From NCBI RefSeq assembly GCF_001864895.1, contig NZ_MJGO01000012.1:172746-236745 (forward strand): a stretch of 64,000 nucleotides of DNA, written 5' to 3'. The notes under the pieces are model-generated. The model made no database searches. It had not been told where the DNA came from and saw only the letters and a program-made list of their open reading frames with translations. This document shows, piece by piece, positions 1-8,752 of the stretch. Each line of letters begins with the position of its first letter. Within the stretch, counting starts at the first letter, position 1. This DNA is from Curtobacterium sp. MCBA15_009 (GTDB lineage: Bacteria > Actinomycetota > Actinomycetes > Actinomycetales > Microbacteriaceae). The translations under genes and the position numbers were made by a program.

Positions 1-61
1 TAACCTCGTGCGAGCGCGAGGTCCGACCACCGTCCCCGCGCCCGGAAGGAACCCACAACCC

Positions 62-1594
62 ATGAGTCCGCTCCTCCGCCGCACCAGCCGCACCGGCCGC
101 GCGGCCCTCGCCGCCACCGCGGTCGCCGTCGTGTCCGCCCTCGCGCTGACCGGCTGCTCCGGTTCGTCCGGCCCGACGGGTGGCCCCGACGCCACCGTCC
201 GCGTGGGCCTGGTGCTCGAACCGACGAGCCTCGACATCCGGACGCAGTCCGGAGCCGCGCTCGACCAGGTGCTCATCGACAACGTGTACCAGGGGCTCGT
301 CGGACGGACCGCCGAGGGCGACATCCGCGACGTGCTCGCGTCCTCGCACGAGGTCTCCGACGACGGTCTCACCTACACGTTCACGTTGCGGAAGGGCACG
401 ACGTTCCAGGACGGCGAGCCGGTCACCGCCGCCGACGTCGTGTGGTCGCTCGAGCAGGTCAAGGCGAACGACTCCTACATCGACTCGGCCGCGCTCGCGA
501 AGGTGCGGTCGATCTCCTCCCCCGCCGACGACACCGTCGTGCTCCGCCTGCGCCAGCCCGACTCCGACCTGCTCTTCAACCTGACCGGTCGGGCCGGCCT
601 GGTGCTCGAGGAGGCCGCGGAGAACGACCGCTCGGACAGCGCGAACGGCACCGGCCCCTTCGAGGTCGCGAGCTGGAAGCAGGGCGACTCGCTCACCTTC
701 GAGCGCAACGACGACTACTGGGGCACGAAGGCGAAGGTCGCGAAGATCGTCTTCCGCTACATCACCGACCCCTCCACCGCGGTGAACGCGATGGCCGAGG
801 GCGACATCGACGTGCTCAACCCCGTCGACGGCACCCTGAAGAGCCAGCTCGAGGGCAACGCCGACATCGCGCTGCACTCCGGCAAGACCACCGACAAGTA
901 CACGCTCGCCTTCAACGACCAGAAGGCGCCGTTCACCGACAAGCGCGTGCGCCAGGCGATCCGGCAGGCCATCGACCCGAAGGCCCTCATCAAGGCCGTC
1001 GGCGGCACCGGTGTCGAGCAGGGCGGGCCGATCCCGGAGCTCGACCCGGGCTACGAGGACCTGACCGACGTCGACGCGTACGACCCCGCGAACGCGAAGA
1101 AGCTGCTGGCGGCCGCCGGCGCCCGGGACCTCGACCTGACGCTGACGTACGCCAACGTCTACCCGGCCGTGATCGGCGACGTGCTCAAGTCGCAGCTCGC
1201 CGAGGTCGGCATCACCCTGACCGTGGACCGCGTCGACTTCGCCACCTGGCTGTCGACCGTGTTCCAGGCGCCGAAGAAGGGCCCACGCGACTTCGACCTG
1301 TCGATGGTCGACCACGTCGAGGCCCGCGACTTCGGCAACTGGGCGAACCCGGAGTACTACTTCGGGTACGACAACCCCGAGGTGCAGGCGCTCTACGCCG
1401 AGTCGATCGCCGCCACGACCGAGTCCGACAAGGTCGACGCGCTCCGGAAGGCCGCGCGCATCGTGAGCGAGGACGCCGCCGGCGAGTGGCTGTACACGGC
1501 GACCGAGATCACCGCCGTGCGCTCCGGCGTGACCGGCTTCCCGGTGGACGGCGGCAACTCGCGACTCGACCTGTCGCGGCTCGCGGTCAAGTGA
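62..1594 (+). CDS. ABC transporter substrate-binding lipoprotein (peptide/opine type)
   Basis: This 510-residue extracytoplasmic solute-binding protein of the SBP_bac_5 (DppA/OppA-like) family should capture peptides or related solutes at the outer membrane face and deliver them to the permeases encoded next. The N-terminus has twin arginines, a hydrophobic stretch and the lipobox LTGC, so Cys32 is the predicted lipid-anchored residue. The mature part has the family pattern 'GLVLEPTSLDIRTQSG', 'TFQDGEPVTAADVVWSLEQ' and 'FEVASWKQGDSLTFERNDDY'. I chose the ATG at 62 rather than an in-frame upstream codon because AAGGAA lies at a good ribosome-binding distance and this start gives a clean signal peptide. 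It is first in a five-gene operon. The actual substrate cannot be read from sequence. Confidence 0.93.
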   Translation: MSPLLRRTSRTGRAALAATAVAVVSALALTGCSGSSGPTGGPDATVRVGLVLEPTSLDIRTQSGAALDQVLIDNVYQGLVGRTAEGDIRDVLASSHEVSDDGLTYTFTLRKGTTFQDGEPVTAADVVWSLEQVKANDSYIDSAALAKVRSISSPADDTVVLRLRQPDSDLLFNLTGRAGLVLEEAAENDRSDSANGTGPFEVASWKQGDSLTFERNDDYWGTKAKVAKIVFRYITDPSTAVNAMAEGDIDVLNPVDGTLKSQLEGNADIALHSGKTTDKYTLAFNDQKAPFTDKRVRQAIRQAIDPKALIKAVGGTGVEQGGPIPELDPGYEDLTDVDAYDPANAKKLLAAAGARDLDLTLTYANVYPAVIGDVLKSQLAEVGITLTVDRVDFATWLSTVFQAPKKGPRDFDLSMVDHVEARDFGNWANPEYYFGYDNPEVQALYAESIAATTESDKVDALRKAARIVSEDAAGEWLYTATEITAVRSGVTGFPVDGGNSRLDLSRLAVK

Positions 1595-1628
1595 CGGTGA
1601 TCCGTTCCGTCCCCGGGGCACGGGCGTC

Positions 1629-2582
1629 GTGACCCGGTTCCTCATCGGGCGGGTGCTGCTGCTCGTCGTCGGCCTGCTCGTGGCGAGCGTCATCGTCTTC
1701 GCCGTGCTGCGCGTGCTGCCCGGCGACGTCGCCCAGGTCGTCGCCGGCACCGAGTCCACCCCGGCCCAGGTCGAACGGCTCCGCCAGGAACTCGGGCTGG
1801 ACCGCCCCGTGGTCGTGCAGTACCTCGACTGGATCGGCGGGGTGTTCCGCGGCGACCTCGGCACCTCGCTCGTCACGAACGGTCGGGTCGGGCCGGAGAT
1901 CGCACAGAAGCTCGCGGTGACGCTGCCGCTCGCCGGGATGTCGTTGCTGGCGGCCCTCGTCATCGGGGTCCCGCTCGGCGTCCTCGCCGCGGTGCTCCGT
2001 CGGCGCCCCGGCGGCGCAGTGATCGCCTTCGCCGCCCAGGCCGTCGCCGCGGTGCCGATCGTGTGGGCCGGCATGCTCCTCGTGGCCCTGTTCGCCGTGA
2101 CGCTCCACTGGCTGCCCGCGCAGGGCTTCCCGCTCGACGGCTGGTCGGAACCCGGACGGGCGTTCGCCGCGCTCGTGCTGCCCGCGCTGACGATCGGCGC
2201 CGTCGAGGGTGCCGTCATCCTCCGCTTCACCCGCTCCGCGACGCTGTCCGTGCTCGACGCCGACCACCTGCGCACCGCGGCCGCGATCGGCCTCACCCGG
2301 ACCGGGGCGCTGCTCCGGCACGGGCTGCCGTCGGTCGCGCTGACCGTGCTCGCGGTGCTCGGCGTGCAGATCGCCGGGCTGCTGGTCGGCGCCGTCGTGG
2401 TCGAGCAGGTCTTCTCGCTCCCCGGTGTCGGACGCATGCTCGTGACCGACGTCGGCCGCCGCGACGTCACGAAGGTGCAGTCCGAGCTCCTCGTCCTGAC
2501 CGGGCTCGTCCTGCTCGTCGGGTTCGCCGTCGACGTCGTGCACCGGGCCCTCGACCCCCGCCAGCGAGAGGCACACGAGTGA
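1629..2582 (+). CDS. ABC transporter permease, DppB type
   Basis: This 317-residue integral membrane permease of the BPD_transp_1 family is the first of the two pore subunits of the importer. It has an N-terminal membrane helix (about residues 7-30), the DppB-type extracytoplasmic segment 'LRVLPGDVAQVVAGTES' and further helices. The EAA-like cytoplasmic loop that contacts the ATPase lies near 'HLRTAAAIGLTRTGALLRHG'. It starts with GTG 34 nt after the binding-protein gene. Its stop overlaps the GTG of the next permease by 4 nt, so the two subunits are translationally coupled. Confidence 0.93.
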   Translation: MTRFLIGRVLLLVVGLLVASVIVFAVLRVLPGDVAQVVAGTESTPAQVERLRQELGLDRPVVVQYLDWIGGVFRGDLGTSLVTNGRVGPEIAQKLAVTLPLAGMSLLAALVIGVPLGVLAAVLRRRPGGAVIAFAAQAVAAVPIVWAGMLLVALFAVTLHWLPAQGFPLDGWSEPGRAFAALVLPALTIGAVEGAVILRFTRSATLSVLDADHLRTAAAIGLTRTGALLRHGLPSVALTVLAVLGVQIAGLLVGAVVVEQVFSLPGVGRMLVTDVGRRDVTKVQSELLVLTGLVLLVGFAVDVVHRALDPRQREAHE

Positions 2583-3493
2583 TCCGCCGCCTGGTCTCCC
2601 GCCCCACCGGACTCTTCGCCGTCGTCGTGCTCGGGCTGCTCGTCGTGCTCGCCGTCGTGTCGCTCGTCTGGACGCCCCAGGACCCGTTCCGCACGGACCC
2701 GTTCCACCAGTGGGAACGCCCGAGCGGCGCGCACTGGTTCGGCACCGACGCCGCCGGCCGCGACATCGCGAGCTACCTGCTCGCCGGCACCCGCACGACG
2801 GTGCTCGTCGCCGTCGGGTCCGGGGTCATCGCGAGCATCGTCGGGGTCCTGCTCACCGCGGTCGGCTCGCTCACCGCCCGCTGGGTCCGCGAGGGCACGG
2901 CGGTCCTGCTCGACATCCTGGTGGCGTTCCCCACTCTGCTCACCGCGATGCTCCTGACGGCGGTGTTCGGCGGCTCGCTCGGGGTGGTGGTCGTCAGCGT
3001 CGGGCTGTCCTTCGGCGTGACGATCGCCCGGGTCGCCCGCGGCGAGATCCGCCGCATCGCCCGGAGCGACTACGTCACCGCTGCCCGCGCCTCGGGCGTC
3101 GGGGGCGCCGGGGTGCTGTTCCGCCACCTCGTGCCGAACGCGGCGCCGCTGTTCACCGTGCAGCTGTCGCTCGCGATGGCGACCGCCGTCCTCGCCGAGG
3201 CCGGCCTGTCCTACCTGGGCTACGGCGCCGGCTCGGACACCGCGTCGTGGGGCAGCCTGCTGTCCGACCTGCAGACCTACATCGGCGTGCACCCGTGGAG
3301 CGCCACCTGGCCCGGCGCCGCGATCGCCCTCGTCGTCGCCGCGCTCTCCCTGCTCGGCGACGCGGTGCGCGACGCGACCGACCCGCGCCTGACCACGGGC
3401 GACCGCCGGTCCGTGGCGCCCGGTCCGGGTGCGGGGCCGGGCACGGGGCGAGCCGACGACGCCGCGACGACCACTCCCGGGGTGACCGCATGA
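2579..3493 (+). CDS. ABC transporter permease, DppC type
   Basis: This second membrane subunit (304 residues) completes the translocation pore. The sequence begins VIRRLVSRPTG and continues through a membrane helix and the DppC-type signature 'HWFGTDAAGRDIASYLLAG'. The EAA-type loop is 'YVTAARASGVGGAGVLFRHL'. The start is the GTG that overlaps the preceding stop (GTGA). The C-terminal 30 or so residues are a low-complexity Gly/Ala/Pro tail. The stop overlaps the ATG of the first ATPase gene (ATGA). Confidence 0.92.
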   Translation: MIRRLVSRPTGLFAVVVLGLLVVLAVVSLVWTPQDPFRTDPFHQWERPSGAHWFGTDAAGRDIASYLLAGTRTTVLVAVGSGVIASIVGVLLTAVGSLTARWVREGTAVLLDILVAFPTLLTAMLLTAVFGGSLGVVVVSVGLSFGVTIARVARGEIRRIARSDYVTAARASGVGGAGVLFRHLVPNAAPLFTVQLSLAMATAVLAEAGLSYLGYGAGSDTASWGSLLSDLQTYIGVHPWSATWPGAAIALVVAALSLLGDAVRDATDPRLTTGDRRSVAPGPGAGPGTGRADDAATTTPGVTA

Positions 3494-4311
3494 CCGACCA
3501 CACCGCCCGGGCCGGGCACCCCGCCGCCGCGACCGGCGGCCTCGAGGTGACCGGGCTGTCGGTCCGCATCACGGGACGGACGGTCCTGGACGAGGTGACG
3601 TTCACCGTGCCTCCCGGCCGGCGCGTCGGCGTGATCGGCGCGTCCGGGTCCGGCAAGTCGATGACCTCGCTCGCCCTGATGGGCCTGGAACCCGCGGGCG
3701 CGACCGTCACCGGCAGCATCCGCCTCGACGGCACCGAACTCGTCGGCCTGTCCGACCGCGAACGTGCCCGGCACCGCGGCGCTGGCATCGGGATGGTGTT
3801 CCAGGAGCCCGGCACCGCCCTCGACCCGCTCCGTCGCGTCGGCGCGCAGATCGCCGAACCGCTCCGGCTGCACCGCGGCCTGGACCGCCGGGGAGCCCGC
3901 GCGGCCGCGGTCGACCTCGCCGCGTCGGTGGGGCTGCCCGACCCGGCGTCGCTGCTGCGGCAGTACCCGCACCAGCTCTCCGGTGGGCAGCGGCAGCGCG
4001 TCTGCATCGCGATGGCGATGGCCGGCGAGCCGTCGTACCTCGTCGCCGACGAGCCGACCACGGCGCTCGACGTCACCACCGAGGCACGCATCCTCGACCT
4101 GTTCGAGGGCCTGTCGGCGGGCATGGTCTTCGTCACCCACGACCTCGCCGTGCTCGCCCGCATCGCCGACACCGCGGTGGTGCTCGACGCCGGCCGGGTG
4201 GTCGAGCAGGGTCGCGTCGCCGACCTGCTCGCGGCACCGCGGCACCCCGCCACCGTCGCACTCGTCGACGCCGCCCGCGCCACCGCCCGCCGCCCTGGAG
4301 GCACCGCGTGA
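3490..4311 (+). CDS. ABC transporter ATP-binding protein, DppD type
   Basis: This 273-residue cytoplasmic ATPase powers the peptide importer. Walker A GASGSGKS is at residues 50-57, the Q-loop glutamine near 105, the signature LSGGQ at 163-167 and the Walker B/catalytic glutamate pair in LVADEPT around 184-190. A short non-conserved N-terminus precedes the domain. The protein ends soon after the D- and H-loops ('VFVTHDLAVLARIADT') and lacks the long oligopeptide C-terminal extension with cysteines seen in some DppD proteins. It overlaps both neighbours by 4 nt. Confidence 0.92.
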   Translation: MTDHTARAGHPAAATGGLEVTGLSVRITGRTVLDEVTFTVPPGRRVGVIGASGSGKSMTSLALMGLEPAGATVTGSIRLDGTELVGLSDRERARHRGAGIGMVFQEPGTALDPLRRVGAQIAEPLRLHRGLDRRGARAAAVDLAASVGLPDPASLLRQYPHQLSGGQRQRVCIAMAMAGEPSYLVADEPTTALDVTTEARILDLFEGLSAGMVFVTHDLAVLARIADTAVVLDAGRVVEQGRVADLLAAPRHPATVALVDAARATARRPGGTA

Positions 4312-5090
4312 CCGACGTCCTGCACGCCACCGGCCTGCACCGCACCTACCGGCTCCCCCGCCGCGGACCCTTCGAGCCCGGCCCGGTCCGCACCGCGGTC
4401 GACGGTGTCGACCTGACGGTCGCCCCCGGCGCCCGCCTCGGCATCGTCGGCGAGTCCGGGTCGGGCAAGTCGACCCTGGTCCGCCTGCTCGCCGGACTGG
4501 AGGCCCCTTCCACCGGCACCGTCACCGCCTCCGGCCGTCAGGTGGACGCGTCCGGCTCCGCTGCCGCGATGCGCTGGTTCCGCCGCGAGACCGGCATCGT
4601 CTTCCAGGACCCGTACGCCTCGCTCGACCCGCGGATGCGCGTCGGTGCGATCGTCGCCGAACCCCTCCGGGCGCTCCGGGTCGACGGCTCGCACGCGTCG
4701 CTCGTGCGCGAGGTGCTGGAGCGGGTGGACCTGCCCGCCGACGCCGCAGACCGGTACCCGCACGAGTTCTCCGGCGGCCAACGGCAGCGCATCGCGATCG
4801 CCCGGGCCGTCGTGCACTCCCCCCGCATCCTGTTCGGCGACGAGCCGATGAGCGCCCTCGACGTGGTCGTCCGCGCCCGCGTGATCGAGCTGTTCCGCTC
4901 CCTCGCCGACGACCTCGGACTGACGCTCGTGCTCGTCTCGCACGACATCGGGGTCGTGCAGCGCCTGTGCGACACCGTCGCGGTCATGTCGGCGGGGCGC
5001 ATCGTCGAGCAGGGGCCGGTGTCGCTGCTCGACGCACCGCAGCACCCGGTGACCCAGGCGTTGGTCGCGGCGGCGCCGACGTTGCCGTAG
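4308..5090 (+). CDS. ABC transporter ATP-binding protein, DppF type
   Basis: This second ATPase subunit (260 residues) pairs with the preceding one. Walker A GESGSGKS is at residues 48-55, the signature FSGGQ at 154-158 and Walker B 'ILFGDEPMSALD' near 174-185. The signature is FSGGQ rather than LSGGQ, which is common in DppF/OppF proteins. It starts at the GTG that overlaps the previous stop and is the last gene of the operon. A long repeat-rich gap follows, with no other gene on this strand for about 3.3 kb. Confidence 0.92.
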   Translation: MTDVLHATGLHRTYRLPRRGPFEPGPVRTAVDGVDLTVAPGARLGIVGESGSGKSTLVRLLAGLEAPSTGTVTASGRQVDASGSAAAMRWFRRETGIVFQDPYASLDPRMRVGAIVAEPLRALRVDGSHASLVREVLERVDLPADAADRYPHEFSGGQRQRIAIARAVVHSPRILFGDEPMSALDVVVRARVIELFRSLADDLGLTLVLVSHDIGVVQRLCDTVAVMSAGRIVEQGPVSLLDAPQHPVTQALVAAAPTLP

Positions 5091-5169
5091 GGGCGCGGGC
5101 GCCGGACGCGGGGGCGGCGGCTCGGTCGGCCGGGGCGGCGGGCGCCGGGCGCCGGAGCGCCGGGACGTG

Positions 5170-5410
5170 CGACAACGTCGACGTCGTGCGACATCGACCC
5201 TGTCGCGCGGGCCCACACGGCGCGGGCTCGGGCGGGTCGAGGTGGCGCGCACGACAACATCGACGTCGTACGACAGCGACATTGTCGCGCGGGCCCACAC
5301 GGCGCGGGGCCGGGCGGGTCGGGGCGGCGCGCACGACAACATCGACGTCGTACGACAGCGACATTGTCGCGCGAGCCCACACGGCGCGGGCTCGGGCGGC
5401 TCGCGGCTCG
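5170..5410. repeat. 82-bp tandem repeat with internal palindrome, about 2.9 copies
   Basis: Copies begin at 5170, 5252 and 5334, an exact period of 82 bp. Each starts with CGACAAC and carries an imperfect palindrome of about 36 bp built round GTCGTACGAC (GTCGTGCGAC in copy 1), followed by a GC-rich spacer containing CCCACACGGCGCGGG. Copies 2 and 3 are nearly identical, copy 1 more diverged. Confidence 0.85.
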
Positions 5411-5437
5411 GGGCTCGGGGCTCGGGGCTCGGGGCTC

Positions 5438-5568
5438 GATGCACGCGCATCCTGCGATAGACCACGCGACGATCGACGCGTGCTCCGTCGGGACATGCAC
5501 ACGCAGGCAATGCGAGCGCATGGTGCGACGGGACACCGGTCGAACGTGGGGTGTTCGGTCGGAAGGTG
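5438..5568 (+). repeat. Diverged direct repeat, copy 1
   Basis: Begins GATGCACGCGCATCCTGCGA and ends near TGTTCGGTCG. A second copy starts 255 bp downstream. Shared landmarks are GTGCTCCGTCGG, ATGCGAGCGCATGGTGCG and CACCGGTCGAAC. It contains short inverted repeats but no coding frame. Confidence 0.75.
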
Positions 5569-5692
5569 CGCACACATCGAACTCGGCGAGCGGCACCGGT
5601 CCTCCGCCGTGCGTCAGCCGGTCGCGCCAGGGTCCCCGGAGCCGCGCGACCTCGGCCCGCTCGGCGGTGGCGGCGGAGCGCCCCGACGGGTC

Positions 5693-5817
5693 GATGCACG
5701 CGCATCCTGCGACAAGTCACGCGACGATCGACAGGTGCTCCGTCGGAACATGCGCACGCAGACGATGCGAGCGCATGGTGCGTCAGAACACCGGTCGAAC
5801 GACGCGTGTTCGGTCGC
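5693..5817 (+). repeat. Diverged direct repeat, copy 2
   Basis: Second copy of the element at 5438-5568, with scattered substitutions and a few length changes. Both copies lie in the same gap and have the same orientation. Confidence 0.75.
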
Positions 5818-5840
5818 AGAGCGCCCCAGCACCAGCGCGC

Positions 5841-5900
5841 ACCGGCACCCACCGGCTCCCACCAGCACCCACCGGCTCCCACCAGCACCCACCGGCGCCC
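5841..5900 (+). repeat. 10/20-bp ACC-rich tandem repeat
   Basis: Alternating blocks ACCGGCTCCC and ACCAGCACCC repeat directly upstream of the 3' end of the amidase gene. No function is evident. Confidence 0.8.
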
Positions 5901-5939
5901 GCACCGCCCCGCACCGCACCGCCCGCACCGGCCCCCGCC

Positions 5940-7385
5940 TCAGGCCGTCCAGGCCCCCGGGTGCCGGCGCTGCCACCGCAGCCGCCGCTCGAGCTGGGCG
6001 CCGATGGCGAGCAGGACGCGCTCGCCGCCCGGTCGGCCGATCAGCTGCACGCCCATCGGCAGGCCGCCGCCGTCGGGGTGGTCCTCGGCGGTGACGCCGA
6101 CGGGCAGCGTGATCGCGGGGAGCCCCGACACGTTCGCCATCGAGGTCCACGGCGAGTAGGCGCACTGGCGGCGGAAGTCCTCCTCCGGGTCGTCGCCGTA
6201 CCAGCCGAGGGGCCGCGGGGTGAGCGCGAGCGTCGGTGTGAGCACCGCGTCGTACCGGTCGAACGCGCCGACGAGGGTCGCCGAGAACGTGTCGAGCGCG
6301 GTCATCGCGTCGAGCACCTGCGTGCCGGTGAGCCGCTGCCCGCGCTCCACGAGCCACGCCACGAGCGGGGTGAGTGCGGACAGGTCGATGCCGGGGACCG
6401 TCGGCAGCCGCGCCGCGGAGCTCTCCCACGCCGTGCGGAAGGCGTCGGCGTAGGGCACCCGGGGCATCCGCACGTCCTCGACGCCGTGCCCCAGTTCGCC
6501 GAGCACCCGCACGGCGGTCTCGACGACGGCACGCGCCGCGGGGTCGACGACGACGTCGACGGTGTCGTCCCACGGTGAGCCCTCGAGCAGCCCGACGACG
6601 AAGCGCCCCTCGCCGCGGACGGCCGCCGCGGTGAACGGCCCCTCGCCGACGTCCGGGGTGACGAGCGCGTACGGCGACGGCTCGGTCAGCCCGGTCGGTG
6701 CCACGAGGGCGTCGAGCAGCATGCCCGCGTCGGCGACGTTCCGGGTGAGCGGCCCCGCCACCGAGAGCCCGCCGACGCCGGACCGCCCGGGCATCGACGG
6801 CACGCGTCCGCGGCTCGGCTTGAGGCCGACGAGTCCGGTCGCCGCGGCCGGGATCCGCACGGAACCCCCGCCGTCGGAACCGACCGCCGCCGGCAGCAGC
6901 CCGGCGGCGACGGCCACCGCGGCACCGCTCGACGAGCCACCGGGCGCCCGCGCGGTGTCGTACGGGTTCCGGGTCACCCCGAGCCGTGTCTCCGACGACG
7001 ACGACAGGCCGAACTCCGGCGACGCCGTCTTGCCGAGGCTCACCGTGCCGGCCGCGTCGAGCGCAGCGACGAGCGGGTGGTCGGCCCCGGCGGGGCGCTC
7101 CGGCAGGCTCGTGGTGCCGCTGCGCGTGGGGACCCCGGCGCGGTCGTACAGGTCCTTGTCGGCGGACGGGAGGCCCCACAACGGTCGCGACGTCGGCACC
7201 AGGTGGCCGAGACGGTCGGCACGCAGCCGTGCCGCGTCCGCCGTGACCGTCACGAAGGCGCCGAGTCCGGGATCGAGGCGTTCCACGCGGGTCAGGTAGT
7301 GCTCGGTCACCTCGCGGGCGGTCGCCTCCCCCCGGCGGATCCAGTCCCAGAGTTCCTGCGCGGAGAGGTGGTGGAGTTCGAACAC
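5940..7385 (-). CDS. Amidase (amidase-signature family)
   Basis: This 481-residue amidase-signature hydrolase cleaves amide bonds with a Ser-cisSer-Lys triad. From the chosen start, Lys77 lies in 'GLPSADKDLYDRAGVPTRSG', the cis-Ser in GGSSSGAA (149-156) and the nucleophile Ser175 in 'GSDGGGSVRIPA'. All three elements are intact and the length is typical. The GTG at 7385 (VFELHHLSAQEL) was preferred to the GTG 48 nt upstream, which would add an Arg/Gly-rich stretch unlike the family. No partner genes suggest the substrate. A glutamyl-tRNA amidotransferase role is unlikely because gatB and gatC are not nearby. Confidence 0.88.
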   Translation of the reverse strand: MFELHHLSAQELWDWIRRGEATAREVTEHYLTRVERLDPGLGAFVTVTADAARLRADRLGHLVPTSRPLWGLPSADKDLYDRAGVPTRSGTTSLPERPAGADHPLVAALDAAGTVSLGKTASPEFGLSSSSETRLGVTRNPYDTARAPGGSSSGAAVAVAAGLLPAAVGSDGGGSVRIPAAATGLVGLKPSRGRVPSMPGRSGVGGLSVAGPLTRNVADAGMLLDALVAPTGLTEPSPYALVTPDVGEGPFTAAAVRGEGRFVVGLLEGSPWDDTVDVVVDPAARAVVETAVRVLGELGHGVEDVRMPRVPYADAFRTAWESSAARLPTVPGIDLSALTPLVAWLVERGQRLTGTQVLDAMTALDTFSATLVGAFDRYDAVLTPTLALTPRPLGWYGDDPEEDFRRQCAYSPWTSMANVSGLPAITLPVGVTAEDHPDGGGLPMGVQLIGRPGGERVLLAIGAQLERRLRWQRRHPGAWTA

Positions 7386-7451
7386 GGTTCCCGAGCCTAG
7401 GCGTCCCCGACGCACGCCGACCGGCGGGCGCACGCCGGGCCTCCCGTCAGG

Positions 7452-8351
7452 TCAGCGGCCCACGTGGGCCGCCAGCACGTCGTGCACCGTCGTCCAGGCG
7501 TGCGGACCCCAGCGGTCGTCGTCGACGTGGTGCAGCTCGGCCTCGCCGCTGAACATGCTCACGAAGTACTGCATGCCCTGCCAGGCCGGGAACGGCGCGT
7601 CGTCGTCCTTCGACAGGCGCCGACCGACCCGGGCCATCGCGGACAGGGTGCCGGCGGTGCCGGCCCACTGCAGCCGGAAGGTGGTGCCGGTCAGGCGGGA
7701 CATCGTGGCGGCGATGGTCCGCGAGGTGACGCGGTCCCCCGCGACCTCGACGTACCGGGGTGCGTCCGGGTCGAGGGCGGCGAGCGCCGTCACCCGTGCG
7801 ACGTCGTCCTTCGTGGTGAAGTCGAGGACCTGGTCCGGCGACGACCAGTACAGGACGCGGCGCCGGTCGAAGAGCACGAGCGGCGCCTGGCCGGTGAGCA
7901 TGTCGGCGAACGCCCCGTTCAGGATCGACGTCGCACGGATCGGCGCGGCGTCGACGGCCGCGGCGAACTCGCGCCGGAGCTCGAAGTTGCGGTTCGTCCC
8001 GGGGGTGATCGACCGGTAGTCGGCGCTGTAGTCGGACGGCACGAAGCGGGGCACGCCCGCCTCGACCGCGGCGTCGAGCAGGGCGCGCTGCGCGTCGACG
8101 ATCACCGCACGGGTCCCGCTGACCGCGGAGACGACGACGTCGACGCCGGACGCGGCGGCCACGAGCGCGGGGTGATCGGTGTAGGCGGCGGTGACGACGT
8201 CGACGTGCTCCTCGTCGCCGAAGTGCTGGCGGGCGCTGTCGCTGCCCGGTCGGGTGAGGACGCGGACACGGGTGTCGTGCTGCAGGAGCTCGCGGACGAT
8301 GCGGCGGCCGAGGTCTCCGGTGGCGCCTGCGACGAGGACGGTGGTGGTCAT
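7452..8351 (-). CDS. NmrA-like NAD(P)-binding oxidoreductase
   Basis: This 299-residue atypical short-chain dehydrogenase of the NmrA/isoflavone-reductase type has the glycine-rich nucleotide motif GATGDLG at residues 9-15. The text 'VVVSAVSGTRAVIVDAQRAL' and 'RFVPSDYSADY' is typical of the family. Such proteins either reduce small molecules or sense NADP(H). The start is the ATG at 8351. The stop is about 65 bp upstream of the amidase gene on the same strand, so the two may be cotranscribed. Confidence 0.82.
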   Translation of the reverse strand: MTTTVLVAGATGDLGRRIVRELLQHDTRVRVLTRPGSDSARQHFGDEEHVDVVTAAYTDHPALVAAASGVDVVVSAVSGTRAVIVDAQRALLDAAVEAGVPRFVPSDYSADYRSITPGTNRNFELRREFAAAVDAAPIRATSILNGAFADMLTGQAPLVLFDRRRVLYWSSPDQVLDFTTKDDVARVTALAALDPDAPRYVEVAGDRVTSRTIAATMSRLTGTTFRLQWAGTAGTLSAMARVGRRLSKDDDAPFPAWQGMQYFVSMFSGEAELHHVDDDRWGPHAWTTVHDVLAAHVGR

Positions 8352-8414
8352 GGCGACCACGCTACGGACGGCGGGGTCACCGGGGCACAGGTCCGGCGGC
8401 CGTACCCTGTCGGC

Positions 8415-8717
8415 ATGGACACGCCTGCTGCCTCCGGCACGACGAAGCGCCGGGTCGGCCTGCGGCTGGTGCGGCCGCTGCTGACCTGGGGCGCACGGCC
8501 CACCGTCACGATCGACGGCGTCGGGCACCCGGCGCAGTGGGGCACGGGGACGTGGGCGGTCGCCGACGACGGGGACACCGTCGTCGGGGTCTTCCTGTTC
8601 AACCGGCTGTGGCGGTCCGGGGCCGCCGCGGCGCGGGTCGGCGACGCGGACGAGCTCGAGTACCGGGTCGGGTCGCTGCCCTTCCTGCCCGGACGGTTGG
8701 TCGTCCCCCACCGCTGA
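8415..8717 (+). CDS. Small hypothetical protein (100 aa), leaderless
   Basis: I do not recognise this 100-residue protein. It opens with a basic N-terminus, then 'TVTIDGVGHPAQWGTGTWAV' and a short hydrophobic strand 'VVGVFLFNRLWRSG'. It may be a small beta-rich soluble protein. A TACCCT -10 box ends 6 nt before the ATG, so the mRNA is probably leaderless. It lies head-to-head with the NmrA-like gene and 35 bp before the ABC-F gene. Confidence 0.65.
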   Translation: MDTPAASGTTKRRVGLRLVRPLLTWGARPTVTIDGVGHPAQWGTGTWAVADDGDTVVGVFLFNRLWRSGAAAARVGDADELEYRVGSLPFLPGRLVVPHR

Positions 8718-8752
8718 CGGTCGGCGCTCCCGCAGCGTGGGACGATTGCGGG

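Larger units (their letters stand above)
5091..5939. other. Gene-free, repeat-rich gap of about 850 bp
   Basis: The gap lies between convergent genes (importer operon and amidase). It is filled by several repeat types: an 82-bp tandem array, a run of the 7-mer GGGGCTC (about 5405-5437), a diverged direct duplication of about 130 bp, and a 10/20-bp ACC-rich array. I see no reading frame here with a ribosome-binding site or plausible protein sequence. Palindromes in the 82-bp units could terminate transcription from both sides. Confidence 0.8.

Noticed and set aside
7386..7433. Longer amidase start at GTG 7433
   Set aside because: Adds an Arg/Gly-rich stretch not seen in amidases, and the family domain begins right after 7385.
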